A DNA stretch of 64,000 bases from an uncultured Lachnospiraceae bacterium (GCA_910584205.1 CAJUAA010000004.1:105043-169042); one strand, 5' to 3'. Counted from the stretch's first letter, positions 53,701 through 61,622 are shown. Made by a program: numbers and translations. The notes: generated from the letters alone by a model not told the origin.

Positions 53701-54977
53701 CGGTCCAGCAATACGAAAATTTTTTCAAAGACACATATTTCAATGTTATCGTAATTACTGGAATACTGTCCTGTCAAACTCAATGCCAGACTTTTTGCCC
53801 GGTAAAACGTACGGCCTGTAATGATGCTGTCATCAACATAGTAAATTTTAATTTTATATTTCTGGCTTGTATCATTCCCAAGCATTTGGATCAGATTTGT
53901 AAGATTTGAATATTTCACGCATATATTACATCTGTATTCTTTATCAATGTCCGCGCGTATAATCAAGGCAGCTCCCTGAAAGACAACTTCATTAATCAGT
54001 TCCAAAAATCCCGCATTGCTGAAATGTGCAGGCGAAAAAACAACGCTGTATTCGTTGGCGTCAAATTTTATTTCATCTGCAATTGTCTGTAACCACTCTC
54101 TTATTTTTTCTTTGTGCTCAAGAAACAGAATATCCGTTTTGAAATAGTAGAGAAAATGGTTTTGTCCTCTTTGCAGGTGTGAATAAATAAGTGAATTTTT
54201 TAAAACACATACGTTTTCTTCTTCCTGCATGATCCGTTGATAGCTGATTTTCTCTTCACATCCGCTTTTTTTCTGCAGCCCAAACGCCTGGTTGGGTATT
54301 GTAGAAGAAGCATTTACTTCGATTAATGGTTTTTCATTCAAAGGATTTTCCGGAAAACACATTTTGCATCCCAACGCCTCCTGATAATCCACTTTTACCA
54401 ACACAAAATATTTGGGCATGGGCTGAATATTCAGTTCCACTCTGGAAAATGTTTTTTTTCTGCTGTCTATCGTCCAGTATTTATTTTCTTTTTCAGAGCC
54501 AACGAGAATCAACGCATAATTCAGAATAACATTTTTTGCTACCTTTTCACCATTGTCTTCCTTTAAAAGCGATATCAGCTTCTCATGTGTTTTTAAAGTA
54601 GAGTTAACCGGAACAATACAAATAATTTTTCTATCCTCAAAATGCTTTTTCCGCTCCTGAACATTTTGAAAATCAAGGCTGTATCTCATGCGGTCGGAGT
54701 GCAGAAATTCTCTGTGTTCCGCCTCGCGTTCCAGTATGGCATAGTCAAAACTTTTTTTACTGTACTTTTTCTGAAGCATGGTTATCAGTTCCACAACCAG
54801 CAACTCTGAATATAATGCATAACTGTAGACTGTTATTTTTTCAGCATTCTGAAAATCTGCAGATTCTACAATATCCTGAAACAGTAAATATGCAAATCGG
54901 GAAACAAACATCTGATTACTAAACAGTATTTCCGCTTCATAAAAACGACTTATATGGATTGTCGACCCGAGCCGCAT
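50784..54977 (-). CDS. PRTase-like and GHKL-ATPase-like fusion protein, 1397 aa
   Basis: No known family is assigned to the full chain. Residues about 45-200 have a phosphoribosyltransferase-like layout (ITVYSYALYSELLVVELITML; IICIVPVNSTLKTHEKLISLL). A second PRTase-like region at about 305-400 ends in IKIYYVDDSIITGRTFYRAK (381-391 VDDSIITGRTF), which fits the PRPP-binding loop pattern. Two Cys pairs (C204/C207 and C471/C474) could form a zinc site between them. A long helical middle part (about 490-1230) has no recognised motif. The C-terminus (about 1237-1320) resembles a histidine-kinase-type ATPase: NLFLLLYALIMNAAGRNRG (N-box), GDLRISNKC, and DQGISVWSISRYIR (G-box). It overlaps the upstream gene by 28 bp and is followed after 6 bp by the REC-like gene. 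Confidence 0.8.
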   Translation of the reverse strand: MRLGSTIHISRFYEAEILFSNQMFVSRFAYLLFQDIVESADFQNAEKITVYSYALYSELLVVELITMLQKKYSKKSFDYAILEREAEHREFLHSDRMRYSLDFQNVQERKKHFEDRKIICIVPVNSTLKTHEKLISLLKEDNGEKVAKNVILNYALILVGSEKENKYWTIDSRKKTFSRVELNIQPMPKYFVLVKVDYQEALGCKMCFPENPLNEKPLIEVNASSTIPNQAFGLQKKSGCEEKISYQRIMQEEENVCVLKNSLIYSHLQRGQNHFLYYFKTDILFLEHKEKIREWLQTIADEIKFDANEYSVVFSPAHFSNAGFLELINEVVFQGAALIIRADIDKEYRCNICVKYSNLTNLIQMLGNDTSQKYKIKIYYVDDSIITGRTFYRAKSLALSLTGQYSSNYDNIEICVFEKIFVLLDRNSEQSRLQYINGKPGEVKTAEQLQDHYFAFRTLRISSMRSHGNSCVLCQLEQEAQYLYQISSTRRLAAYWKRSQKKFEKNLLNDKQHELGIKGDSGRDKAFRRMFCTHMAGIVLSERYHNNQKENAFKLMLDLLLEDYTCRKKESGQEEAFEYFLSYLKIMSRPFIVFNKAIKEAIFDLLLMLTEMLLSQNRTENFVNCMEKEKTYLLPCREKLKKLRKKIIEDMSLMQKKDFLLLLMKQLTELKSNYFIRIENIKKMTSFLKKYEKEGYNDVCSEFYERFLIQTKKTTGINSDTSKSAWLEHALYEYRIHNEEEKELNLPPDVYGRLILENTRAYTDGINKLCASVSLNEETRKFLNNEKWIEWEYQVFSEFQPQIDKGTVSANEIKIFIERNRSYLTKAEREWLKTKDPAGVFLKIYKDIKKEHNKMQNHLWISCLKSTLEKELARIQYRDFCHIIRDYGWYSENGLTRDGVISIAAGMEMMQLGTEEERDREKKENENLIEDECRQIVNLLVKILHAQKVLLVMERPSECNQWEERLWETYNTYVEKRLGANGSQVKRSITEQREYLILADSTNCVNVAESAQIDVTERLRIYKKARDTNGYYINEKYMVWEIGAQNESHTLIAYVEFYNLKLPDDWWMIRNAMVMNYSFSHTVFNRRAINYLYEIVMAEKDRLMYNQDKSHSHTDMTVRQRQFTDAVSGEELLKDHFRSYILTLLSDLQVSSEYRQSLKNSYYHSILRICTESWKDIYQFLKEKKQILSVESGQTWGKQDKQYLLVHIITDQKIFEDEVLINPDDRMLVWDEAFRKENLFLLLYALIMNAAGRNRGKREEGPYGLQRIDVYLTRTEEGDLRISNKCVEAGTETDQINSQLEYPPGRDQGISVWSISRYIRKMVSVMAQDMIQKTVKETAEMDDKKAYDKCMKLRDALEDLLERRCRVKASVKKYGAEEYFCMEVPIFYKKYEEFLEG

Positions 54978-57091
54978 GTGTGTATCTTCCAGCCGGCATC
55001 CAATTGCTTCATTTGTATATTATTCCTTAAAACCTGTAAAATATACTTTTCGAAAATTGTAGTGGTTAAATCCGGATTATTTCCAATCGGTATTCCATGA
55101 AGCACATCATACGGCGGTATGTCATTTATAAAATGCTCATCCGGGTACAGATTACTGTATTTCAGAAGCCAGTGCAGATCCTCTCCCTCTGCTCCGGCAT
55201 ATCCATTCAGACGATTGGCAAACACTGTCTTTTTTAAATGTCCTGGAATCAGAAAAACGCCTTCTACGGGATCATTTTTATACAGAGCAATTACAAACTC
55301 ATGATTCGCATAACAAAACGCCATTTCCCTGATGCCCAGATAAACACCCATGGTGTCTTTAAACTGCAGCAGAAATTCATCAGAACAATTATAGAAAACA
55401 TAATCGCTGATCCTGCTTCTGTTGCCTGCGATCAGTAATGCCTTACACAGGTACTCACCCATTTCTCCCGGCATCCCCACGGAGTCTATATAATAAATAT
55501 TTCTTTTTCCATCTGCGTCTTCTGCACTCAACTCCAGATTTCCTGCCAGTTCTTTGATATATAAGTCTTTCGACTGTTGTGTTGCAAAATCCGAACTGTA
55601 TTTACTGATAATGCTGTGATCCTGACAATGGAATTCCCTTTCTTGACGCTCCTGACGGATCTGATTATTCTGTTCAATGCCAATTTGGGAAGAAACAATC
55701 GTTTTTTCTTTATGACGCATTGGAAAAAGAATGCCATACCCGGTTCCGGGAATACAAATAGTACCTGTTCCCTGTGGGACAATCTGATATTCTTCTCCAT
55801 GTTTTCGCATGTGGCCGGCATGGCTGTAAAACGTAAATACAGCCTTGTTTTTTTCTATAATCTGTCTGAAAATCTGCAGTCCATAATGACGTCCCAGATT
55901 ATCTGCGTAAGAATAATATTCTTTGAATGCTTTTTCAATTTTCTGGTTGTCATTTCTGTTTCTGTTGATTAAATCAACCGGACACAAGCCATCAAATAAC
56001 GCTTTCATATCTGCGTCTTTAATATTGTTTTTAAAATTTTCTGCGATATTGTCTGCTTTCACCATTCCTGCGTAATCCGTAATCAGGATCTCCAGATAAG
56101 GTATCTCATCCAGATAGCTGCCGTATTGTTTTGAAAGATATTCTGATTTACGTTCATGATAACGTATTGATAATGCACCTGCCCTGGCTGGCGAGTGAAA
56201 AAATATATTTTCGATGAGCTGTTCACAGCATTCGGCACATTCCTGTATGGCTCTATAATGGTTCATTATTATGTCATATGCATCCATATCCTTTTTCAAA
56301 ATACCAGGACAATACTCAATAGAATACGAAAAAAGTACAAACGATAAAATATCATCTCCATATATCGTATTCATAAATTTCTGGAAATCATCCGGATTCA
56401 GCTTGTTTAGCAAATTTTTTCTTTTTTTCAGTTTTTTTAAACAGCCTTTAAGAATCAACGGAATCTCTTTCCCCTGATTTTTTCCTGAAAGCAAATCGAA
56501 AATCTGTTCGCTGTTCAGTTTTGTTCCAAGACTTTCTGCAAATATGTTGTTTTCTTTTTCAAGGTACTGGACAGGAAAAAAGTCTGTAATATGTTCTATG
56601 TTTTCCCGGGGAAGCCGAACAGGGCCATTGGTTTCCGGGCACCAGAAACTTTCATAAAAATCACTGTCCTCAGAATAGATGCTGTACAGATAATGAGATG
56701 CTTTAAATCTTAAGGCGGACGATCCGTCCAATAAAAAAAGAACTTTTATGTTCTTGAAATATCTTTTTATAAGCAACGTATACTGCAGATCCACAACATC
56801 CGTCAATTGTTCTTCTTTTATATGGATTCCGACAGCTATATTTCGTCCTTTAAGCCCTTTTTGAATCATGTCCGGTTTGTTAATCGGCTTAAATTCATTC
56901 GTCCTGTACAAAAGATAACGAATATAATCTTTGTTACTTTCTCTGCCACTGCAGTTTAAAGATGTAATTCCTTTTACGTCTTCTGGTAAAATGATACAAT
57001 GATCCGAAATCTTTGACAGGAAATTACTTATAAACGCAAATCCTCCATTTTCAACTTTCAGGTTAATTTTAAATAAAACTGTTGTGCTCAT
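54950..57091 (-). CDS. GHKL-type ATPase-domain protein, 713 aa, first gene of the module
   Basis: Residues about 280-460 show a complete GHKL ATP-binding layout: AECCEQLIENIFFHSPARAG (N-box, E294/N295), YLEILITDYAGMV (D-box, D339), GRHYGLQIFRQIIEKNKAVF (G-box) and IPGTGYGILFPM (C-terminal strand). The N-terminal 270 residues begin with a strand-rich segment (STTVLFKINLKVENGGFAFI) and include KVLFLLDGSSALRFKA. The C-terminal 250 residues have YYIDSVGMPGEMGEYLCKALLIA, which may be a STAS- or PRTase-like element, and end with no recognised motif. No His-phosphotransfer domain or membrane segment is visible. AAAGGAAAG precedes ATG. It is the promoter-proximal gene of the cluster. Confidence 0.8.
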   Translation of the reverse strand: MSTTVLFKINLKVENGGFAFISNFLSKISDHCIILPEDVKGITSLNCSGRESNKDYIRYLLYRTNEFKPINKPDMIQKGLKGRNIAVGIHIKEEQLTDVVDLQYTLLIKRYFKNIKVLFLLDGSSALRFKASHYLYSIYSEDSDFYESFWCPETNGPVRLPRENIEHITDFFPVQYLEKENNIFAESLGTKLNSEQIFDLLSGKNQGKEIPLILKGCLKKLKKRKNLLNKLNPDDFQKFMNTIYGDDILSFVLFSYSIEYCPGILKKDMDAYDIIMNHYRAIQECAECCEQLIENIFFHSPARAGALSIRYHERKSEYLSKQYGSYLDEIPYLEILITDYAGMVKADNIAENFKNNIKDADMKALFDGLCPVDLINRNRNDNQKIEKAFKEYYSYADNLGRHYGLQIFRQIIEKNKAVFTFYSHAGHMRKHGEEYQIVPQGTGTICIPGTGYGILFPMRHKEKTIVSSQIGIEQNNQIRQERQEREFHCQDHSIISKYSSDFATQQSKDLYIKELAGNLELSAEDADGKRNIYYIDSVGMPGEMGEYLCKALLIAGNRSRISDYVFYNCSDEFLLQFKDTMGVYLGIREMAFCYANHEFVIALYKNDPVEGVFLIPGHLKKTVFANRLNGYAGAEGEDLHWLLKYSNLYPDEHFINDIPPYDVLHGIPIGNNPDLTTTIFEKYILQVLRNNIQMKQLDAGWKIHTCGSGRQSI

Positions 57092-57111
57092 GATACTTTC
57101 CTTTTAAATTG

Positions 57112-57199
57112 AATTTACATATAAGATCACCATATGACAAAATATGACAATTATCTATATATTTTACATACTTTGCGGTATATTCTGCGTATTTTGCAG
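57112..57199 (-). promoter_or_regulatory. operator-like direct repeats and promoter candidate of the four-gene module
   Basis: Four copies of GCAAAATA-like octamers (57190-57197, 57181-57188, 57169-57176, 57160-57167) lie on the minus strand with start-to-start spacings of 9, 12 and 9 bp, close to one helical turn. Next comes ATATGACAA twice in a 10-bp period (57132-57150), which includes TTGTCA as a possible -35 with TAAATT (57112-57117) as a weak -10. The module's first ATG is at 57091. This suggests binding of a multimeric regulator (inference). Confidence 0.45.
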
Positions 57200-57287
57200 T
57201 TGAATGAAATTTTCACCTCTTTGAACCTCGAGAATATTCTGTTATCAAAAATGATACATTGTTTGTGCACATGAGTAATTCCCCGGA

Positions 57288-57539
57288 TTATTTTTTCAAA
57301 ATCCCCATGAATTCCTGCTGGTATTTCGTTTCTATTCCCAGGCTCCGCAACCATTCCAAAGACGCTCTTAACTGCTTCTGCATCCGGATTTTTAATTCTT
57401 CATCCATATTTCCGATCAGCAATTTGCCGTCAACTATATTTTTCATGATATCAAAGCACTGTATGTCCTCTCCTTCTACACTGCAGTCGGAAAAAATTTC
57501 CACCAAATCTTCCAGACTCTGATAAAAGCCTTCAGCCAT
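57288..57539 (-). CDS. uncharacterised 83-aa protein
   Basis: A small acidic helical protein (MAEGFYQSLEDLVEIF, then KIRMQKQLRASLEWLRSLG). GGGAGG lies nine bases upstream of ATG, a very good ribosome site, so it is likely expressed. No family is recognised. It is the first gene behind the decayed region and resembles an immunity protein of a toxin cassette by size and position. Confidence 0.65.
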   Translation of the reverse strand: MAEGFYQSLEDLVEIFSDCSVEGEDIQCFDIMKNIVDGKLLIGNMDEELKIRMQKQLRASLEWLRSLGIETKYQQEFMGILKK

Positions 57540-57590
57540 TTATTGCGTCCTCCCTTTCTTCTGCTTTCATGTCCTCGTCTACAATCCAGA

Positions 57591-57767
57591 CTAATGGATT
57601 TTACAGTCACTCCATAAGTCCTCATCAATTTTTCCATGCTGCTGGTCTTCAATAACCGTTTGCAACATATCGTCAAATCCAATACTGCCGCCATATTGTC
57701 CTTCCTTTTTATCTATCCCATCTGTTATTACAGGCAATGCTCCCCATGGAACCGTAACTACTCCAAA
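57591..57767 (-). pseudogene. orphan reading-frame fragment, possible toxin or immunity remnant
   Basis: Fifty-eight codons without ATG, reading ...VTVPWGALPVITDGIDKKE...FDDMLQTVIEDQQHG and ending SDCKIH. A TTG exists after codon 9, but its ribosome site (GGGGAG, 2 nt away) is poorly spaced. It lies in the same phase as the fragment immediately upstream, separated by TGA-AAG-AAA-AGC-TGA. Protein-like composition and lack of a start suggest a decayed gene. Confidence 0.35.
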
Positions 57768-57779
57768 TCAGCTTTTCTT

Positions 57780-58025
57780 TCAAATTTCCTGCAAAGGCAC
57801 TGTAAATTCAAACTGAATCTCATGCATTTCCTGCCCCAGTACAATTTTCCCTTTCATGAGAAAACTTCTGTAATCCCTGCTGAGTGATGTGCAGACACCG
57901 CCCAACTCTATTTTAGTCTTTTCCCACTCTTCCATTTTTTCAAAATCCAGCCCATAGCCCTGCATCTGTTCTGTGATAATTTTCCCGATCTCCCTGTTGA
58001 TCCTTCTTTTCTGATCCTCCTGAAG
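57780..58025 (-). pseudogene. 82-codon open frame in phase behind the lipoprotein stop
   Basis: Directly after the TAG of the 419-aa lipoprotein gene, in the same reading frame, are 81 sense codons (LQEDQKRRINREIGKIITEQ...EIQFEFTVPLQEI). AGGAGG lies at its beginning, but no ATG, GTG or TTG is at a useful distance. An internal ATG (MQGYGLDFEKM) has no ribosome site. It is either a separate gene that lost its start or a former extension. Confidence 0.4.
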
Positions 58026-59285
58026 CTACACTTCGACCTGTGGAACACACAAGAACATGCTTACTCCGGCATCTTCATTCTGGTACCAGAACTCGTCCCA
58101 GTTCCATACCGTTTCCTCTCGAAGCAGAGAAACTGTGTCATACGCGTACTCATTTCCCGGCACATCTCTGCATACAGTTCCGTCCTTTACCGTTCCCAGA
58201 CAAATCAGCCGGGACGGTTTTAAATAAAAATCCACACAGTGCCGGTCTTTTGTCAGGAAATCTGCGAATGCGTCTTCGTTTTCTGCATAAACAGGATACA
58301 TGGTTCTGGAATTTTCGTACTGGTCAAATATTTTATCATTAAATATCTGCGTCAGTTCTACCATTCCGCCTCCGTCTGAAGTATGGCAGGTCGTTCCAAA
58401 ATCCAGATCATGGCTTCCCTCATCCGTAACTACAGAACCTGTGTACCGAATACTGATATATTCTGCGCTTTCAAATGTTTTTTTGCCGCTGATCCGGATG
58501 CTGATATTTTCCCACCGGTCCATCTCATCCATATTCCAGCCGCACTGGTTCAGGCGTTCCCTTACTCCGTTTTCAAATATGCGGTTAAGATTTCCTTCAA
58601 GAATTATATCTGATGGAATTTCGATCTGCGGAATCTCTATCTGTATTTCCACACCTTTTTTCCCATCTGAAAAAGCGATTGTTTTGTCTGTCCATATGTA
58701 TTCCCGCCCTTTACAGGATTCCAGCTTTTCACCGGATACTTCCGCGGCAATGGTGCGCAGATCTCCATTCCCATCACGCACCAGTTCCAGTTCCAGTATT
58801 CCCTTCTTTTCCAGTTCGAGACCGGAAAAACAGATGCTGTCATTCTCTGTGCTTTGACACTCGTCGGAAAATAATTCCGCAGCTTCTTCCAACAGCATGG
58901 CCATATCGCAGCCTGCCAGGCTGCAGACTCCTGCCGACGGATCTTCCGTTACCGGCAGCCATATATCCTGCATCACCCCTTGACGAAAATGTATAAAGAA
59001 ATACGCATTCTCTTTCGATCCCCTGTACGCGCTTTCACTTAGTCTGTCATCTCTTTCACCGCCCAGGAAAACCAGATTCAGTGTTTTTATCACTTCTTCC
59101 TGCGGCAGGCCGATGTAATCCGACAACTCCAGAATTTCGGAAAAATCTGTTTTCTTGCTGCTGTCCTGATATTCCACAGTCTGCTCCGGCACCGATGATC
59201 CGCATCCCATACTTATCAATAAACTCATAAAAAACAGGAAGCAGATCCTCCACCCCACCTTTTTTATCCCACGCATTTTTCCCAT
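58026..59285 (-). CDS. predicted lipoprotein with a DUF3298/RsiV-like C-terminal part
   Basis: A basic start and hydrophobic stretch (ICFLFFMSLLISMGC) end in a candidate lipobox Cys28 that is only weakly canonical. The extracellular part contains ESAEYISIRYTGSVVTDEGSHDLDFGTTCHT followed by GGGMVELTQIFNDKIF, the strand-turn pattern seen in DUF3298-type (RsiV/PdaC-like) domains that bind lysozyme or glycans. AGGAGG lies just upstream, with ATG at codon 1 (3 nt away) or codon 4 (12 nt away). It is possibly an immunity or sensory lipoprotein. Confidence 0.72.
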   Translation of the reverse strand: MGKMRGIKKVGWRICFLFFMSLLISMGCGSSVPEQTVEYQDSSKKTDFSEILELSDYIGLPQEEVIKTLNLVFLGGERDDRLSESAYRGSKENAYFFIHFRQGVMQDIWLPVTEDPSAGVCSLAGCDMAMLLEEAAELFSDECQSTENDSICFSGLELEKKGILELELVRDGNGDLRTIAAEVSGEKLESCKGREYIWTDKTIAFSDGKKGVEIQIEIPQIEIPSDIILEGNLNRIFENGVRERLNQCGWNMDEMDRWENISIRISGKKTFESAEYISIRYTGSVVTDEGSHDLDFGTTCHTSDGGGMVELTQIFNDKIFDQYENSRTMYPVYAENEDAFADFLTKDRHCVDFYLKPSRLICLGTVKDGTVCRDVPGNEYAYDTVSLLREETVWNWDEFWYQNEDAGVSMFLCVPQVEV

Positions 59286-59332
59286 CGTCCTCCTGTCCCG
59301 GAAAACTACTCCGTAATATGCGGAGCAATCAT

Positions 59333-59950
59333 CTATAATTCCAAAACTTCCTGTACTACATCTCTGTCTTCACCGACAAAATACTCAATTTTCAAAGTCT
59401 TTTCATCTAAAAATACTGCTTCCTTTAAATCCGAACATGCTGTTGCAGTCTTCGAAAAATCACGTGTTATTTCTTTATAAAATGTGTTCTTATCAAAAAT
59501 ATCTCTGATTATAAGGCAAATCTTTCCTTCCTCTGTAAATTCCATATATGCTGTCATTGTATTATTGACAGCACTGACATTAAAAAACTCTTCCGATTTT
59601 TCTCCGGTTTTTCTATTATAAAACCACTCCTGCCTTGCATATGAACCGGCGCTTACTATTACATGTATAACAAGATCATTTATCTCATCAACTGTCAAAT
59701 TCCCATTTATATTTGTAACTTCATCTATTTTTTCACCTTCCAGCGAAAAAATCTGATAAGCATATGTATTCAAATCCTGATCATAATATATTTTATATCC
59801 GTCAGCCCCACCATATAATTCACCTTTCATTTTTCCTCTTAAATTCTGAACTAAAACAATGGTTGATATTACAAGCAAAAATATAATCACCCATATTATT
59901 TTTTTGCAGATCCCATCATTTCTTTTTCTCAATTTTTCTAATCCGATCAT
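59333..59950 (-). CDS. uncharacterised membrane-anchored protein, 205 aa
   Basis: One N-terminal membrane segment (IIWVIIFLLVISTIVLV, about 18-34) precedes a strand-rich extracellular domain with repeated ...Y-N-x-K-T-G-E-K... turns and acidic residues. GGAGATAAT lies directly before ATG. No family is recognised. It follows the pattern of extracellular immunity proteins in Rhs regions. Confidence 0.7.
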   Translation of the reverse strand: MIGLEKLRKRNDGICKKIIWVIIFLLVISTIVLVQNLRGKMKGELYGGADGYKIYYDQDLNTYAYQIFSLEGEKIDEVTNINGNLTVDEINDLVIHVIVSAGSYARQEWFYNRKTGEKSEEFFNVSAVNNTMTAYMEFTEEGKICLIIRDIFDKNTFYKEITRDFSKTATACSDLKEAVFLDEKTLKIEYFVGEDRDVVQEVLEL

Positions 59951-60127
59951 ATTATCTCCATTTTATGATTCAAACTTATGGCTCATCTACACCTGCTGCC
60001 AGAAATTTTTACCGGCACGGCATGCCTGCCGCGGCAGAGGATCATCACATGGCAATTATTTCTAATGCCAACCAGATTGTTTTTCCATTCTTCCAGTATC
60101 GGAAAAGTAAAGTCTGTCCACTTGTCA

Positions 60128-60535
60128 TCAAATATCAATTCGAAAGACAAACATATATTCAATTGGCGCTTTTAATTCATCCCAGTCTTCTATATCCTCC
60201 AGTTCGAAGCATATTCCTTTATCTTTCTCCATCTCATATGTACTATACACATATTTGTAATTTCCTACCAGCCTTTTGACATCACTTAATGTTGACCCAA
60301 TTCCTATGACTTCTCTGTATTTTCCTTTGAAATCACCTTTCACACCGATCTGGTCAACTTTTCCGTCTTCCGCAACCCAAAATCCAGCATTTTCAACTGA
60401 ATAAATAACATCATGTTCTCTTTTTCTCGTCGTATAGTCTTCTCCGAGCATTTCCAACAGTTTCTCTTCTTCCATTCCAAGTTTATAATTTCCAATAGAT
60501 ACTCCTGGAATTACTGGACCATCCTGTATCTTCAT
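60128..60535 (-). CDS. uncharacterised cytosolic protein, 135 aa, immunity candidate
   Basis: A soluble protein with MKIQDGPVIPGVSIGNYKLG, then GSTLSDVKRLVGNYKYVYS and a C-terminal strand. The start ATG overlaps the stop (TAATG) of a decayed upstream frame encoding ...IDFYEGTSLDGFIRIRQVQ, as in toxin-immunity pairs. AGGTG lies upstream. No family is recognised. Confidence 0.68.
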   Translation of the reverse strand: MKIQDGPVIPGVSIGNYKLGMEEEKLLEMLGEDYTTRKREHDVIYSVENAGFWVAEDGKVDQIGVKGDFKGKYREVIGIGSTLSDVKRLVGNYKYVYSTYEMEKDKGICFELEDIEDWDELKAPIEYMFVFRIDI

Positions 60536-60746
60536 TACTGCACCTGCCTTATTCTTATAAATCCATCTAAACTGGTTCCTTCATAAAAGTCAATCATCTG
60601 TTCCGTACAGCAGCCTCACAATATTTATTATACGTACTAATTTGGGGCCATGCAGGTCCATCGCCATCCACGTCCTTGTGGATCTCTGATCTGTATCGTT
60701 CTGCCTTTGGCGTTGTAAATTACTTATTCACCTTATATTTTACGTA
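60536..60746 (-). pseudogene. decayed toxin tail upstream of the 135-aa gene
   Basis: Protein-like pieces occur in different frames: ERYRSEIHKDVDGDGPAW (frame with PQISTYNKYCEAAV), YNAKGRTIQIRDPQGR (another frame) and EQMIDFYEGTSLDGFIRIRQ, whose TAA overlaps the next ATG. No start codon or long frame survives. It fits the 3' remnant of an Rhs-type toxin tip broken by frameshifts. Includes a 27-bp copy of the Rhs core (separate entry). Confidence 0.45.
60657..60683 (-). repeat. 27-bp exact copy of Rhs-core DNA (second copy at 63862-63888)
   Basis: The 27 bases from 60657 to 60683 are identical to 63862-63888, where they encode the ASTRTWMAMD part of the Rhs core. In the decayed tail the favoured reading frame over these bases differs. 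The match is too long for chance, so shared ancestry or gene conversion is the explanation. Confidence 0.8.
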
Positions 60747-61370
60747 TCATACATAAAAAGCCAACAGTAATATTGCCAGTAAAATCCCTTCCATAATAAA
60801 TGCCATACTGATATATACCGAATACCAGTCTGTTACTGCATTCCTTAATTGTTCATTTATTTTTTCCTCTGGAATTTTGTCTAATATGTCACTCATTTCC
60901 ATAAAAAACTCAGAATCTGATATACGGCTTATATCAGTCCTGAATATTTCAGGATGTGATTCTTCCAATTCAGGAGCTGTCATCCTTAAAGCAGCAGGCA
61001 GACTTCCAAGCTGTTTATGGAACCAGGCGGTCATAAAAATAAATGCTAAAAGTATAGAATGGCATAATAAAAATGGATTTTTTCTGTCAAAATAAGTGCA
61101 ACTAATATATATTATTATGGCTGGAATCATCATAATACAAACTGGTAATCTTATTTTTTTTAATGTTACCTGTACTTCTTTCATCCAACGCATAACTAAA
61201 AAAAATATAGTTATAACAGCACTTAATATTATAAGCAGCGCATAAATTACAAAATCAGAATGATCTTTCGAAATGCTCATCAGAATTGCGTATCCAATCA
61301 TTATGACTATATTACACAAAAAAATTTTAAAGCATTTATTCCTCGTCCTTTTAACATCTTCCCACAGCAT
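60747..61370 (-). CDS. uncharacterised polytopic membrane protein, 207 aa
   Basis: Four to five hydrophobic segments (for example ILSAVITIFFLVMRWM, CIMMIPAIIIYISC, ILLAFIFMTAWFH and a C-terminal AFIMEGILLAILLLAFY) with a soluble loop at about 125-180. AAGGGG lies before ATG. No family is recognised. In polymorphic-toxin regions, proteins like this can protect against membrane-acting toxins (inference). Confidence 0.68.
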   Translation of the reverse strand: MLWEDVKRTRNKCFKIFLCNIVIMIGYAILMSISKDHSDFVIYALLIILSAVITIFFLVMRWMKEVQVTLKKIRLPVCIMMIPAIIIYISCTYFDRKNPFLLCHSILLAFIFMTAWFHKQLGSLPAALRMTAPELEESHPEIFRTDISRISDSEFFMEMSDILDKIPEEKINEQLRNAVTDWYSVYISMAFIMEGILLAILLLAFYV

Positions 61371-61622
61371 ATTCTACCCCTTATTCCTTTTAACATTCAG
61401 GTTCCGTATTTCAGCAAACAACTTTGAAATCTTTACTTTGACATATTATTCTGATTGCCGTTGCTGTGATGACTTTCAGGCAAAGCAAGAATAATTATGA
61501 CGTTTACTAACCGAAAGAAGTTCCGCCCAAATCACTTATTCAAAAACACCCGTAATGTGTAGAATCATATGCTGAAATAATGTCCTGTGTAATCATAAAT
61601 TCAATTATGCATATACCTAAAT
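61371..61622. other. AT-rich intergenic stretch without an intact gene
   Basis: No reading frame with a ribosome site is found on either strand. Short protein-like pieces (LPESHHSNGNQNNMSK) suggest a decayed cassette but cannot be placed. Confidence 0.5.

Noticed and set aside
57151..57354. 67-aa frame over the upstream region of the module
   Set aside because: It overlaps the end of the 83-aa gene and the repeats, its composition is unlike a protein and no ribosome site is present.
57476..57694. 72-aa frame beginning MAAVLDLTICCKRLL
   Set aside because: It overlaps the well-supported 83-aa gene and a more protein-like frame fragment, and has no ribosome site.
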